Source: Methylococcales bacterium
GTDB lineage: Bacteria; Pseudomonadota; Gammaproteobacteria; Methylococcales; Methylomonadaceae
Assembly (NCBI GenBank): GCA_003584895.1
Contig: QVQF01000091.1
Coordinates: 1-36,592, forward strand
Direction of reading: 5' to 3'
DNA length: 36,592 nucleotides
This document shows, piece by piece, positions 10,681 through 22,197 of the stretch. Position 1 is the stretch's first letter; each line of letters opens with the position of its first letter. The notes under the pieces are model-generated. The model saw nothing but the letters and a program-made list of their open reading frames with translations, searched no databases and had not been told where the DNA came from. The position numbers were made by a program, and so were the translations under genes.

Positions 10681-11991
10681 TTGAAACCGGTAAAAGTTGG
10701 TGTATTAGGATTGGGTACAGTAGGCGGTGGTACCGTTAATGTACTAAAGCGCAATGCGGCAGAAATCGCTAGGCGTGCAGGTAGGGAAATCACTATTACC
10801 CGTGCTTCAGTTAAAGACTTAGATAAGCTGCGTATCTGTGATACCCAAGGTATTATTTTAACTACCGACCCTATGGATATCATTAACGATCCCGACATTG
10901 ATATTGTTGTGGAGTTAATCGGTGGAGCCGGTCTAGTTAAAGAATTGGTTTTAAAAGCTATCAGTAATGGTAAACATGTCGTCACAGCGAATAAGTCGCT
11001 GATTGCTTTACACGGTAATGAAATCTTTGCCAAAGCTAGTGAAAAAGGCGTTATTGTCGCTTTCGAAGCAGCGGTTGCCGGTGGTATCCCTATTATTAAA
11101 GCTATACGTGAAGGCTTAAGTGGTAATCAAATTGAATGGTTAGCCGGTATTATTAACGGTACCGGCAATTTCATTTTGACCGAAATGCGCGATAAAGGCC
11201 GGGACTTTAATGATGTCTTAGCTGAGGCTCAAGCCTTGGGTTATGCAGAAGCAGATCCTACTTTTGATGTTGAAGGTATCGATGCCGGTCATAAATTGAC
11301 TATCTTAGCGTCGATTGCTTTCGGTATTCCTTTACAGTTTGACAAGGTTTACACCGAAGGTATTACCGGAATTACTCGTCTTGATGTTGAGTATGCTGAA
11401 CAACTAGGTTATCGCATTAAACATTTAGGCATCGCCAGAAAAATGCCAAATGGTATTGAACTTAGAGTACATCCTACCTTAATCCCAGAGCGTCGTTTAA
11501 TTGCTAATGTGAATGGCGTGATGAATGCTGTTGTCGTAAAAGGCGATGCGGTAGGTCCTAGCCTTTATTATGGAGCCGGTGCCGGTGCAGAGCCCACGGC
11601 ATCTGCGGTAGTCGCTGATTTGATTGATGTCGCTAGAGCACTAACTAGTGACCCTGAAAATCGCGTGCCGCATTTAGCCTTTCAGGCAGATGCCTTAGTT
11701 GATATTCCCGTTTTACCGGCGGCTCAATTTAGAACAGCTTATTATTTACGCTTAAATGCAGAAGATAAGCCGGGCGCCCTAGCCGATGTCACACGCATTT
11801 TGGCCGACCATCACATTAGTATTGAAGCGATTATACAAAGAGAGCCAGCAGGTGATGCCACAGCTATCCCTATTATTTTGCTGACTGAAATAACTCTGGA
11901 ACATGAAATGAATGCTGCGATTACAAAAATCGAAGCCCTAAAAACTGTGACCGGAAAAGTCAATCGTATCCGTTTAGAAACCTTGAGATAA
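10681..11991 (+). CDS. hom: Homoserine dehydrogenase with C-terminal ACT domain
   Basis: VKVGVLGLGTVGGGTVNVL, VVTANKSLIA, GIINGTGNFIL, ACT segment YYLRLNAEDKPGALADVTRILADHHISIEAI. The track start is TTG at 10681. Confidence 0.96.
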   Translation: MKPVKVGVLGLGTVGGGTVNVLKRNAAEIARRAGREITITRASVKDLDKLRICDTQGIILTTDPMDIINDPDIDIVVELIGGAGLVKELVLKAISNGKHVVTANKSLIALHGNEIFAKASEKGVIVAFEAAVAGGIPIIKAIREGLSGNQIEWLAGIINGTGNFILTEMRDKGRDFNDVLAEAQALGYAEADPTFDVEGIDAGHKLTILASIAFGIPLQFDKVYTEGITGITRLDVEYAEQLGYRIKHLGIARKMPNGIELRVHPTLIPERRLIANVNGVMNAVVVKGDAVGPSLYYGAGAGAEPTASAVVADLIDVARALTSDPENRVPHLAFQADALVDIPVLPAAQFRTAYYLRLNAEDKPGALADVTRILADHHISIEAIIQREPAGDATAIPIILLTEITLEHEMNAAITKIEALKTVTGKVNRIRLETLR

Positions 11992-11997
11992 ATAGTT

Positions 11998-13077
11998 ATG
12001 TCTACCCATAAACACCATACTGGATTAATTGAACGTTATAGAGACCGTCTGCCGGTTAGTGCAAATACGCGCATCATCAGTTTAAACGAAGGCAATACGC
12101 CGCTGATCGAGTTGCAAAATATTCCTAGATTACTGGGTAAAGACGTAAAGATTTATGCCAAGTTTGAAGGCTTAAATCCAACCGGTTCTTTTAAAGATCG
12201 CGGTATGACCATGGCGGTTACTAAAGCGGTAGAAGAGGGTAGTCAAGCTATCATCTGTGCCTCTACCGGTAACACTTCTGCGGCTGCTGCGGCTTATGCA
12301 GCTCGAGCCGGTATTAAAGCCTTTGTGTTAATTCCTGATGGCAAAATAGCCCAAGGTAAATTAGCGCAAACTCTAATGTACGATGCGACTATCATTCAGA
12401 TTAATGGTAACTTTGATCAAGGTATGGCATTGGTTAAAGAAGTGGCAGAACAAGCGCCTGTGACTATCGTTAACTCCATTAATCCTTATCGTATTGATGG
12501 TCAAAAAACCGCAGCCTTTGAAATTGTTGATGATTTAGGTTTTGCGCCAGATTATCACTGTTTGCCAGTCGGTAATGCCGGCAATATCACCGCTTATTGG
12601 AAAGGCTATAAAGAATATGCGACCGATAGAGTGTGTGGTAATCGCCCTGTTATGTGTGGATATCAAGCAGCAGGAGCAGCCCCCTTTGTAGCCGGTCTCA
12701 TGATTGATAACCCAGAAACGATAGCCACCGCTATACGTATTGGTCATCCGCAGTCTTGGGACTTCGCTTGGGCTGCACAACAAGAGTCTGGCGGTTGGTT
12801 TGATAAGTTTAGCGATGAACAAATTTTAGTAGCTCAAAGAATGCTCTCACAACATGAAGGTATATTTTGCGAGCCTGCATCGGCGACCTCATTAGCCGGT
12901 GCTATGCAAGACATTGCTTCTGGTAAAATCCCTGAAGGTAGTATCATTGTCTGTACTTTAACGGGCAATGGCTTAAAAGATCCAGATACCGCTATAAAAC
13001 AATGTGCTTCCGCTCATCCTGTGACCATAGAGGCCAGTTTGGATGCCGTTAAACGAGCCATCTTGGATAATTTATAA
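11998..13077 (+). CDS. thrC: Threonine synthase
   Basis: GNTPLIEL, KFEGLNPTGSFKDRGMTMAV (PLP lysine), ICASTGNTSAAAAAYAARAGI. Confidence 0.97.
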   Translation: MSTHKHHTGLIERYRDRLPVSANTRIISLNEGNTPLIELQNIPRLLGKDVKIYAKFEGLNPTGSFKDRGMTMAVTKAVEEGSQAIICASTGNTSAAAAAYAARAGIKAFVLIPDGKIAQGKLAQTLMYDATIIQINGNFDQGMALVKEVAEQAPVTIVNSINPYRIDGQKTAAFEIVDDLGFAPDYHCLPVGNAGNITAYWKGYKEYATDRVCGNRPVMCGYQAAGAAPFVAGLMIDNPETIATAIRIGHPQSWDFAWAAQQESGGWFDKFSDEQILVAQRMLSQHEGIFCEPASATSLAGAMQDIASGKIPEGSIIVCTLTGNGLKDPDTAIKQCASAHPVTIEASLDAVKRAILDNL

Positions 13078-13086
13078 TTTAGTTGC

Positions 13087-13150
13087 CTGGAGTAAAACAG
13101 CTTTAGCTGTTTTAAAGTGCTATAGCTGAAGCTATTGCACTCCTGACTTA
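13087..13150 (+). repeat. Double-hairpin dispersed element (family C, copy 1)
   Basis: CTGGAGTAAAACAGCTTTAGCTGTTTTAAAGTGCTATAGCTGAAGCTATTGCACTCCTGACTTA. Two adjacent palindromes; nearly identical to the reverse complement of 18468-18529. Confidence 0.85.
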
Positions 13151-13184
13151 CTGTTTTCGCTTAACTGTGGGCAAGTTTATGTAG

Positions 13185-13249
13185 GTTGGGTTAGCGTAAC
13201 GTAACCCAACATTACAGGAATTGTCGGGTTACGCTTTTGCTAACCCGAC
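13185..13249. repeat. Tandem pair of family B hairpins (copies 2 and 3)
   Basis: GTTGGGTTA-GCGTAACG-TAACCCAAC (13185-13210) followed by GTCGGGTTA-CGCTTTTGC-TAACCCGAC (13223-13249). Confidence 0.82.
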
Positions 13250-13306
13250 CTTGTGTTTCTGGAATAATGATCGATCTAAAGATAACGATACAGAGCTTAC
13301 CATCTC

Positions 13307-15097
13307 GTGCAATCAAAAACGGCTAAACCATCCTACACTTGGGGCACGATTTATCGTATAGCCTTAGAGCATAAAAAAGCGCTGATTTATTCTCATTTCA
13401 TCGCTGTTTTAGCGATGATGGCCAGTGTACCGGTGCCGTTGTTGATGCCGATGTTAGTGGATGAAGTCTTGCTTAAAAAGCCAGGCGTGGCGATGAGTCT
13501 CATCAATCCGTGGTTTCCTCCAGAATGGCACCAACCAGTCCTTTATATTGCGGTTATATTGATAGTCAGTTTATTGCTGCGCATCATAGCCATCATCTTT
13601 AATATCATCCAAGCACGTCATTTCTCCTGTATTGCTAAAGATATAGTGTTTCGTATACGCCAAAATCTTATTGGCCATTTACAAACCATCTCTATGTCCG
13701 AATATGAAAGCTTAGGCACGGGCACAGTAGTCACGCATTTAGTTAAAGACCTAGATACCATTGATACATTTATCGGCTCCACAGTTAGTAAGTTACTGGT
13801 GGCCAGTTTAACGATTTTAGGCACGGCGGTGATACTCTTATGGATGCACTGGCAGTTAGGCTTATTTATCATGCTGTTAAATCCAGCGGTCATTTACTTT
13901 ACTCGCGTAGTGGGTTCACGCGTTAAGGATCTTAAGGCTAAAGAAAATTCAGCTTACCAAGTGTTTCAACAAGCACTAACCGAAACCTTAGAAGCCATCC
14001 ATCAAATTCGTGCCAGTAATCGCGAGCAACATTATTGTGCGCAATTAATTAGTACCGCACGATCGGTTAAAGACTATTCGGCGGCTTATGCTTGGAAAAG
14101 TGACGCGGCCTCTCGCATTAGTTTTTTAGTATTTTTGTTCGGTTTTGATATATTCCGCGCTTGCGCGATGTTGATGGTGTTTTATTCTGATCTGAGTATC
14201 GGCCAAATGCTCGCCGTGTTCGGTTATCTGTGGTTTATGATGGCGCCAGTACAAGAAATATTAAGTATACAATATGCGTTTTATGCCGCAAAAGCCGCCT
14301 TAGTCCGTATTAATTGTTTGTATGCTTTAAAACAAGAGCCCGCTTATCCGCATCTTGAAAATCCTTTTCTGGATAAAAAAACCGTCGCTATCCGCGTAGA
14401 AAACTTACACTTTAGTTATGGCGAAGAAACCATCCTTAACGGTATTAACCTAAGCATTAAAGCTGGAGAAAAGGTCGCCTTAGTAGGCGCTAGTGGCGGT
14501 GGTAAATCAACCTTAATACAAGCGCTGATTGGACTTTATACGCCTAGTTCGGGGCAAATCTATTTTGATAATGTGCCGATAGAGCATATAGGTTTGGATG
14601 TAGTTAGAGAGCATGTTGTTACCGTACTGCAACATCCAGTGTTATTTAACGATAGCATACGTGCTAATTTGACTTTGGGTAAACAGGTTGCTGATGCCGA
14701 ATTATGGAACGCCTTGGCGATTGCGCAATTAACCGATACCGTAAAAGATCTAGCTCAGGGTTTAGATACCATTGTTGGTAGACAAGGGATGCGGTTATCC
14801 GGTGGTCAACGTCAACGTATGGCCATTGCTCGTATGGTGGTGGCTGATCCTAAAGTGGTGATCTTAGATGAGGCGACCTCAGCACTGGATAGCGAAACCG
14901 AACATCATTTACATGTGGCTTTGGCTGAGTTCTTAAAAGGCCGTACCACGCTGATTATTGCTCACCGCTTAAGTGCTGTTAAACAAGCTGATCATGTTTA
15001 TGTGTTTGAACAAGGTCTGGTAATAGAGCAGGGTAATCATGAAACTTTACTAAACCAAAACGGTCTTTATGCGAAGTTATATGATGAATATCAATAG
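13307..15097 (+). CDS. ABC transporter, fused permease and ATPase (MsbA-like exporter)
   Basis: N-terminal TM domain; Walker A GASGGGKST, signature LSGGQRQRMAIAR, Walker B VVILDEATSALD. GTG start in the track. Confidence 0.92.
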   Translation: MQSKTAKPSYTWGTIYRIALEHKKALIYSHFIAVLAMMASVPVPLLMPMLVDEVLLKKPGVAMSLINPWFPPEWHQPVLYIAVILIVSLLLRIIAIIFNIIQARHFSCIAKDIVFRIRQNLIGHLQTISMSEYESLGTGTVVTHLVKDLDTIDTFIGSTVSKLLVASLTILGTAVILLWMHWQLGLFIMLLNPAVIYFTRVVGSRVKDLKAKENSAYQVFQQALTETLEAIHQIRASNREQHYCAQLISTARSVKDYSAAYAWKSDAASRISFLVFLFGFDIFRACAMLMVFYSDLSIGQMLAVFGYLWFMMAPVQEILSIQYAFYAAKAALVRINCLYALKQEPAYPHLENPFLDKKTVAIRVENLHFSYGEETILNGINLSIKAGEKVALVGASGGGKSTLIQALIGLYTPSSGQIYFDNVPIEHIGLDVVREHVVTVLQHPVLFNDSIRANLTLGKQVADAELWNALAIAQLTDTVKDLAQGLDTIVGRQGMRLSGGQRQRMAIARMVVADPKVVILDEATSALDSETEHHLHVALAEFLKGRTTLIIAHRLSAVKQADHVYVFEQGLVIEQGNHETLLNQNGLYAKLYDEYQ

Positions 15098-15148
15098 AGA
15101 AATCTTCATCAAGGCTAGGTTTTATAATATCAATCACAGAGGCACACC

Positions 15149-15505
15149 ATGTTGATCAACAAATCATTAATAATACTTATATTAAGCTTACTCGTTAGCC
15201 CAATGGCAAAAGCCGTTGGCGAAGAACAATCTTTATCGGCGATTAAATCATTAGTAACACCTCAGCAGCTTGAGTTACTGATACAAAAGTTTCAACCTAC
15301 CATGAAGCCAGAGCAACGCACTCAACTTTCTGGCTTAGTTCAACAGCAGCTTAATAATTTAAGTCCTAAGGAATTGATGGAATTTGGCAATGCCAAAATG
15401 ATAGAGATGCCTGAGCTAGTGAAAAAGCATATTAGTAAAATGCCAGCTAGTGAATTAAAGCAAATTCAACAAACCTTAAAATTACAAAAAAGTCCGCAAC
15501 CATAA
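15149..15505 (+). CDS. Hypothetical small exported protein
   Basis: N-terminal signal peptide (MLINKSLIILILSLLVSPMAKA) followed by about 95 polar helical residues; good start context downstream of the ABC gene. Confidence 0.65.
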   Translation: MLINKSLIILILSLLVSPMAKAVGEEQSLSAIKSLVTPQQLELLIQKFQPTMKPEQRTQLSGLVQQQLNNLSPKELMEFGNAKMIEMPELVKKHISKMPASELKQIQQTLKLQKSPQP

Positions 15506-15578
15506 AGCCGTTGTTATTAACCAAATCGTCATTCCAGTGGAAAGTCTTACGTAAATCCCTACCGGAACTGAAGCGGGA

Positions 15579-15595
15579 CGGGGTTACAAACCCCG
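15579..15595. repeat. GC-rich hairpin between convergent genes
   Basis: CGGGGTT-ACA-AACCCCG perfect 7-bp stem in the convergent gap; no T-run. Confidence 0.55.
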
Positions 15596-15671
15596 ACCGG
15601 CATCGGCCGATTAACCACTAGCAAGCATCTTCTCTACTAGGGCTTAGATTTTTAAATGCCCATTAATATTA

Positions 15672-18356
15672 TCAAGCTAGTCTTAAATCTTTTACCACTC
15701 TGACGATGTCTTGATTTTGGGCAATGGCTTCTATGCTGAAACCTAGCTTACTAACTAGCGATAGCATGGGTTGGTTGATGGCCAGTACTTCACCTTCAAA
15801 AAATAACATGCCTTTGGTTTTGGCTGATTGCATTAAGCTGGTCATCAGGCGTGTGCCTATGCCTAGATTATGACAATCATCAGCTACCACTAGTGCAAAT
15901 TCGACGGATTGACCGTCGGGATTGGTTAGGTAACGTCCTACGGCGAGTTCAGTGATTTTGTGTTCATCTTCGGTAATGGCAATAAAAGCCATTTCTCGGT
16001 CATAATCAATTTGTGTAAAGCGCACGATCATTTCTGGGGTTAGTTCATGCAAGGCTTGCATAAAACGAAAGTATTTAGTGCGATCTGACAAACGACTGTG
16101 AAAGTTGGTTTCTAAGTCGGCATCTTCGGGACGTATGGGACGTATGCAGATATTAATGCCATTGCTTAATTGATGATGTGAGATCAGTTCATGAGGGTAG
16201 GGATGTATCGCCATGTGGGCATAATGACTGAGTTGGTTGCATAACTGCGCTTTAATACGAGCATCTACGGCAATGGCACCGTGCTCATCAACGATTAAAG
16301 GATTAATGTCCAACTCTAAGATTTCTGGTAATTCGCTGACCATGGTTGAGACATTCAGCAGTACTTCAATTAGAGCTTTTGTGTTGGCGGGGGGTAATTG
16401 TCGAAATGCCTTTAAGTATTTGGCCGCTTTGGTTTTGGCAATGAGTTGCTCAACCATATAGCTGTTAAGTGGGGGTAGGGCAACGGCATTATCTTGTAGG
16501 ATTTCTACCAAAGTCCCACCTAAACCAAAACTAATCGCCGGACCAAACAAGGGATCTCTTACTACGCCTATCATCAGTTCTCTGCCACTAGCGCTTTTAA
16601 ACATGGGTTCAACGGTCATACCTACCGTTGTGATCTCAGGATGTGTGAGTTTAATGGCTGCTTCCATCTCAGTGTAGTGTTTAGAAATTTCTTGAACGCT
16701 GTTTATGTTGAGCCTAACGCCGCCTATATCAGATTTATGGCTGAACTCAGCCATATTCACTTTTAAAACGACCGGGAAACGTAAGGTTTCTGAGGCAATC
16801 ATAGCGTCTTTTGCGCTAGCAACACTGATGGTTTGAGTGACGGGGATATTAAAGGCGGCCAAAATGGCTTTAGATTCTTGTGCGGTTAATACTTGGCGAC
16901 CTTCTGAAAGGACGCGTTCAATAATTAAGCGTGCGCCTGCAACATCGGGCTGGGCGAGTTCATCCGTTACTGTTGGGATTTGTTTAAGCAGGATTTGATT
17001 TTCTGCATAATTGGCTAAAAAAGCAAAGGCATCGACTGCTGTTTCAGGGGTATTAAAGTGCGCGACTTTGCTGTTTGCAAATAAATCACGCCCCGCCTGT
17101 ACTTTAGCTCCTCCGGTCCAAGACGCTAGCACTGGTTTATGGCTAGTCTTGGCGCCATCAATAATATATTCAGCGACTAAGGTGGGTTCGGTCATGGCTT
17201 GGGGCGTTAATATGACTAAGATGCCATCAATATTGTCGTCGTTAATGCAGACCTCTAAGGCTTGCCGATATCGATCAGCCGTGGCATCCCCTAAAATGTC
17301 GATAGGATTGGCGTGAGACCAATGCGGCGGTAATACAGCATTTAAACTTTCTAAACTGGTAGGATTTAATTGAGCCATTTGTATGCCTACATCTTCGGCG
17401 CGATCGGTACTCATCACACCAGGACCGCCGGCATTGGTAATAATAGCTAGGTGATCTTTTTTGACCACATAATTATTCGCTAGCACTCTGGCGGCAGAAA
17501 ATAACTCGGTAATGCTATAGGCTCTAACTACACCGGCTCTAGCAATGGCTGCATCGAAGACCTTGTCGCCGCCCACCATCGCGCCGGTATGAGACATGGC
17601 GGCTTTGCAGCCAGCTTCGTGGCGACCAGACTTTATCAGGATCACCGGTTTTAAACGTGCAGCGGCTTTAAGGCCACTTAAAAAGCGTCGGGCATCGCGT
17701 ATGCCTTCGACATACATTAAGATGCCGGTGGTTTTACTGTCGGTGGCTAGATAATCTAAGACTTCACCAAAATCAATATCAGCTGCACCACCCATAGAAA
17801 CCACGGTGGAAAAGCCTATGTCCTGAACTTTTGCCCAATCTAATATAGCTGTACAGACAGCGCCTGATTGCGATAACAAGGCAAGACTTCCATCTTTAAC
17901 AATACCATCACCAAAGGTAGCATTCAATTGGCCACTAGGACCTATGACGCCTAGGCAATTAGGGCCAATAATACGAATGCTGTAGCGATGGGCAATGCCT
18001 AGTATCTCTTGTTGTAAACGCTGGCCTTCTGCGCCTAGCTCTCCAAAACCAGCGCTGATGATAATGACTGAACTAACACCTTTGTCACCACATTGTCGCA
18101 ATATGCAGGGCACTGTCGGTGCGGGTGTGGCGATGACCACTAGATCTAAGTCTTCTGGAACAGCATGTAAATCAGGGTAAGCTTTGAGTCCTAATAATTG
18201 CTCATGTTTAGGATTGATAGGATAAAGTCCGCCGCTAAAGCCTGCTTCTTGCATGTTAAGCAGTAGTCTATAGCCCACACTATTTTCGCGTTCTGATGCG
18301 CCAACGATAGCAACAGAGTTAGGAGTAAAGAAATGTTGTAAATAATGAGGTCCCAT
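15672..18356 (-). CDS. PatZ/Pat-like protein: NDP-forming acyl-CoA synthetase domains fused to a C-terminal GNAT acetyltransferase
   Basis: CoA-binding N-terminus (FFTPNSVAIVGASERENSVGYRLLLNM), ATP-grasp segment (RFPVVLKVNMAEFSHKSDIGGVRLN), C-terminal GNAT (MAFIAITEDEHKITELAVGRYLTNPDGQSVEFALVVADDCHNLGIGTRLM). Confidence 0.9.
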   Translation of the reverse strand: MGPHYLQHFFTPNSVAIVGASERENSVGYRLLLNMQEAGFSGGLYPINPKHEQLLGLKAYPDLHAVPEDLDLVVIATPAPTVPCILRQCGDKGVSSVIIISAGFGELGAEGQRLQQEILGIAHRYSIRIIGPNCLGVIGPSGQLNATFGDGIVKDGSLALLSQSGAVCTAILDWAKVQDIGFSTVVSMGGAADIDFGEVLDYLATDSKTTGILMYVEGIRDARRFLSGLKAAARLKPVILIKSGRHEAGCKAAMSHTGAMVGGDKVFDAAIARAGVVRAYSITELFSAARVLANNYVVKKDHLAIITNAGGPGVMSTDRAEDVGIQMAQLNPTSLESLNAVLPPHWSHANPIDILGDATADRYRQALEVCINDDNIDGILVILTPQAMTEPTLVAEYIIDGAKTSHKPVLASWTGGAKVQAGRDLFANSKVAHFNTPETAVDAFAFLANYAENQILLKQIPTVTDELAQPDVAGARLIIERVLSEGRQVLTAQESKAILAAFNIPVTQTISVASAKDAMIASETLRFPVVLKVNMAEFSHKSDIGGVRLNINSVQEISKHYTEMEAAIKLTHPEITTVGMTVEPMFKSASGRELMIGVVRDPLFGPAISFGLGGTLVEILQDNAVALPPLNSYMVEQLIAKTKAAKYLKAFRQLPPANTKALIEVLLNVSTMVSELPEILELDINPLIVDEHGAIAVDARIKAQLCNQLSHYAHMAIHPYPHELISHHQLSNGINICIRPIRPEDADLETNFHSRLSDRTKYFRFMQALHELTPEMIVRFTQIDYDREMAFIAITEDEHKITELAVGRYLTNPDGQSVEFALVVADDCHNLGIGTRLMTSLMQSAKTKGMLFFEGEVLAINQPMLSLVSKLGFSIEAIAQNQDIVRVVKDLRLA

Positions 18357-18467
18357 GTTTTTTCCGTAGCTAAGATAGTTAGAAAATCGTTGTTTTACGA
18401 CCTACAAGGTTTTATGGTTTATGTTGTTCAAGGAAGAAAAAATTATAAGTATATGAAACTTGAGGAG

Positions 18468-18529
18468 TAAGCAGGAATGTAATAGCTTCAGCTATTACTT
18501 TTAAAACAGCTAAAGCTGTTTTACTCCAG
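18468..18529 (-). repeat. Double-hairpin dispersed element (family C, copy 2, inverted relative to copy 1)
   Basis: Reverse complement reads CTGGAGTAAAACAGCTTTAGCTGTTTTAAAAGTAATAGCTGAAGCTATTACATTCCTGCTTA, matching copy 1. Confidence 0.85.
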
Positions 18530-18561
18530 TAGGTCATAAGTTCTGCAAGATAAAGCGATTG

Positions 18562-18579
18562 GGCTGCAGGTTTGCAGCC
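18562..18579 (-). repeat. Hairpin downstream of ftsK
   Basis: GGCTGCA-GGTT-TGCAGCC perfect 7-bp stem with a 4-nt loop; no clear U-tract. Confidence 0.5.
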
Positions 18580-18586
18580 TAACACT

Positions 18587-20917
18587 CTAGTCTTTAATAG
18601 GTGGTGGTGCCAATACTACGCGTGAGCCATTAGATTCGGCGGAACTTACCACACCAGCCGCTTCCATGGCTTCAATCATAGTAGCTGCACGGTTGTAGCC
18701 GACTTTAAAGCGGCGCTGAACGCTGGAGATAGAAGCTTTTCTAGTTTCGGTTACAAACTGTACAGCTTCATCATATAAAGCATCTGATTCTGAATTACTG
18801 CTGTCGCCACTGGGGCTATAACCATCATTACTTTCTGAAGAGTCACGAGTAATATCTTCCAGATAATTTGGGGGTGCGGTTTGTTTTAAAAATTCAACTA
18901 CGCGATGAACTTCGTGATCATCAACAAAAGCACCGTGTGCGCGTATCGGAATGCTAGTGCCTGAGGGTAAAAACAACATATCACCATTGCCTAACAAGGT
19001 TTCTGCGCCACCTTGATCAAGTATGGTGCGTGAATCTATGCGTGAGGAGACTTGAAAAGAAATACGAGTGGGTACGTTGGCCTTAATCAATCCCGTTAAT
19101 ACATCAACCGAGGGGCGTTGAGTGGCTAAGATTAAATGTATGCCTGCTGCTCTGGCTTTTTGAGCCAACCTAGCAATCAGTTCTTCGACCTTTTTACCGA
19201 CTATCATCATCATGTCGGCTAATTCGTCTATGACGATAACAATGCTGGGTAGTTTGGTTAGTACAGGAAAGCTTTCACCATCTTCAAACGGATTAAGGAT
19301 TTGATACATGGGGTCTCTGATGGTTTCGCCTCTGGCGGCAGCATCATCGATCAATTGGTTAAAACCGGCTAGATTTCTAACGCCCATCTTGGACATCAGT
19401 TTGTATCGTCGTTCCATTTCAGCAACGGCCCAACGTAAGGCGTTACTGGCCTCTTTCATGTCGGTTACAACCGGTGTTAATAAATGCGGGATACCTTCAT
19501 AAACTGAAAGCTCTAGCATTTTAGGGTCGATCATGATCATACGTACTTCTTCAGGCGTCGCTTTGTAAAGCAAACTGAGGATCATAGTATTGATGGCGAC
19601 TGATTTTCCTGAACCGGTGGTGCCTGCGACTAAGGCATGAGGCATTTTCCCTAAGTCAGCAACCATAGGTGCGCCGGCAATATCTTTGCCCATAGCTAAG
19701 GTCAGCATGGATTTTGCGTTGACAAAGTTAGGAGAAACCAGCAGTTCGCGTAAGGTAACCATTTCTCGAGCGCGATTAGGAATCTCTAAGCCGACAACTG
19801 ATTTGCCCGGTATGATTTCTACTATGCGCACACTGGTGACTGACAAGGCTCTGGCTAAGTCTTTAGACAAGGTGCTAATGCGACTGACCTTAACGCCAGC
19901 AGCCGGTTGTAGTTCGAAGCGAGTAATTACTGGCCCAGGGTAAAATCCAACAACAGTAACAGCTACATTGAAATCTGCTAGGATAGCTTCAACCAATCGA
20001 GACATTTCTTCTAATTCAGTTTCTGAATAACCAACTACGCGGGTGTCTCGCTCATCAAGTAGGGCTAAGGAGGGCAATACGCCTTCACTAGCAATATATT
20101 TTGGAGGTGCTTGATGGGTAGTCGTTTTAAAATTTGATTCTACGTTTTCTTCTACTTGGGGCAGGGTAATCGACGGTGTGCTTTTAATGCTATCTTTCTT
20201 AGGGTTGTTTGGCTGTTTTTGTATGGCTGTGGGCTGATAAATTTCATCATCAATTTGAACCGTTACAGTTGAACGCCTATGGCCCGAATAATTAAAGCCA
20301 TAGGCTATGAATTGATAAAATAATACGCAGTATCGACCAATAGCGTCTATAAGGCTAAGCCATGATAGATTGGTAGTGAGCGTCAAGCCTGAAAGAAATA
20401 ACATGATTAAAAACAACGTTGCGCCAGAATTGCCAAATAGCACTAGAGTTTTATCACCAATTTCTTGGCCCAGATAGCCGCCTGTAGTGCCAGGCAATTG
20501 AACAGCTACACGATAGATATATAGATAAGATAAAGCCGCGCTAGAAACTATGAGTGCTAAAGAACCTAAGCTACGTAAGGAAAGGGATAGTTTTTCTTCA
20601 TTAAAGCGGGGCTCAGCGAAAACTAAATAGCCATGCCAAGTAATAATTAAAGGAAATAAATAAGCTGATAAGCCAAAAAGGCTTAGCATTACATCTGCGA
20701 TCCATGCGCCTAAAACACCGCAGCAATTAGTGATCGTTGTGAGTTCACTACTATGAGTCCAAGCGGCATCACCCGTATTGAAGGTAAATAAAGCTAATAA
20801 AAGAAATAAGGCTCCCGTAAAAAAACTTAGGATGCCAATTTCACGTAAGCCCCTGATCGGTTTTTTATCTATTATTGCAGACATATCTAAGAGCTCGACT
20901 TGTATGGAATCATACAA
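18587..20917 (-). CDS. ftsK: DNA translocase FtsK
   Basis: N-terminal TM helices; [19 protein letters not shown] (Walker A), [48 protein letters not shown], gamma domain [43 protein letters not shown]. Confidence 0.97.
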   Translation of the reverse strand: MYDSIQVELLDMSAIIDKKPIRGLREIGILSFFTGALFLLLALFTFNTGDAAWTHSSELTTITNCCGVLGAWIADVMLSLFGLSAYLFPLIITWHGYLVFAEPRFNEEKLSLSLRSLGSLALIVSSAALSYLYIYRVAVQLPGTTGGYLGQEIGDKTLVLFGNSGATLFLIMLFLSGLTLTTNLSWLSLIDAIGRYCVLFYQFIAYGFNYSGHRRSTVTVQIDDEIYQPTAIQKQPNNPKKDSIKSTPSITLPQVEENVESNFKTTTHQAPPKYIASEGVLPSLALLDERDTRVVGYSETELEEMSRLVEAILADFNVAVTVVGFYPGPVITRFELQPAAGVKVSRISTLSKDLARALSVTSVRIVEIIPGKSVVGLEIPNRAREMVTLRELLVSPNFVNAKSMLTLAMGKDIAGAPMVADLGKMPHALVAGTTGSGKSVAINTMILSLLYKATPEEVRMIMIDPKMLELSVYEGIPHLLTPVVTDMKEASNALRWAVAEMERRYKLMSKMGVRNLAGFNQLIDDAAARGETIRDPMYQILNPFEDGESFPVLTKLPSIVIVIDELADMMMIVGKKVEELIARLAQKARAAGIHLILATQRPSVDVLTGLIKANVPTRISFQVSSRIDSRTILDQGGAETLLGNGDMLFLPSGTSIPIRAHGAFVDDHEVHRVVEFLKQTAPPNYLEDITRDSSESNDGYSPSGDSSNSESDALYDEAVQFVTETRKASISSVQRRFKVGYNRAATMIEAMEAAGVVSSAESNGSRVVLAPPPIKD

Positions 20918-21086
20918 AACAGGGTTAAGTGGTAATTAGTTGCGTATTCTACATGACTATTGTCCATATAAAAAACATAAGAATACATTTTGGTATCATT
21001 AAATTGAGGTTATGCATAATAATATTTACGAAAGCTTATTTCATGGGCATAATCTTAGGCAACTTACTGAACATAGAGGATTTTAA

Positions 21087-22040
<954 letters not shown>

Positions 22041-22069
22041 GCGGTATGTGCGCCGCAGTAAAAATAAGT

Positions 22070-22197
22070 GTAAATATAAATATATTTACTGCTAAGTAAT
22101 TTTTAATTACTCAATAGAAATCTAACACAACTAGGTTGTTTTTTAACCTAATATAACTTCGGCATCATGTTGAGTTGCGAAAAGAAGCGGCTCAACA
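22070..22197. repeat. Series of short inverted repeats in the trxB-aat gap
   Basis: GTAAATAT-AAAT-ATATTTAC (22070-22089), GTAATT-TTT-AATTAC (22096-22110), TAGGTT-GTTTTTT-AACCTA (22132-22150), TGTTGAG...CTCAACA (22168-22197). Confidence 0.55.

Noticed and set aside
10665-11033. 122-aa antisense ORF inside hom
   Set aside because: Antisense shadow of hom; no independent coding evidence.
17011-17316. 101-aa plus-strand ORF inside the PatZ-like gene
   Set aside because: Shadow ORF of a strongly conserved protein.
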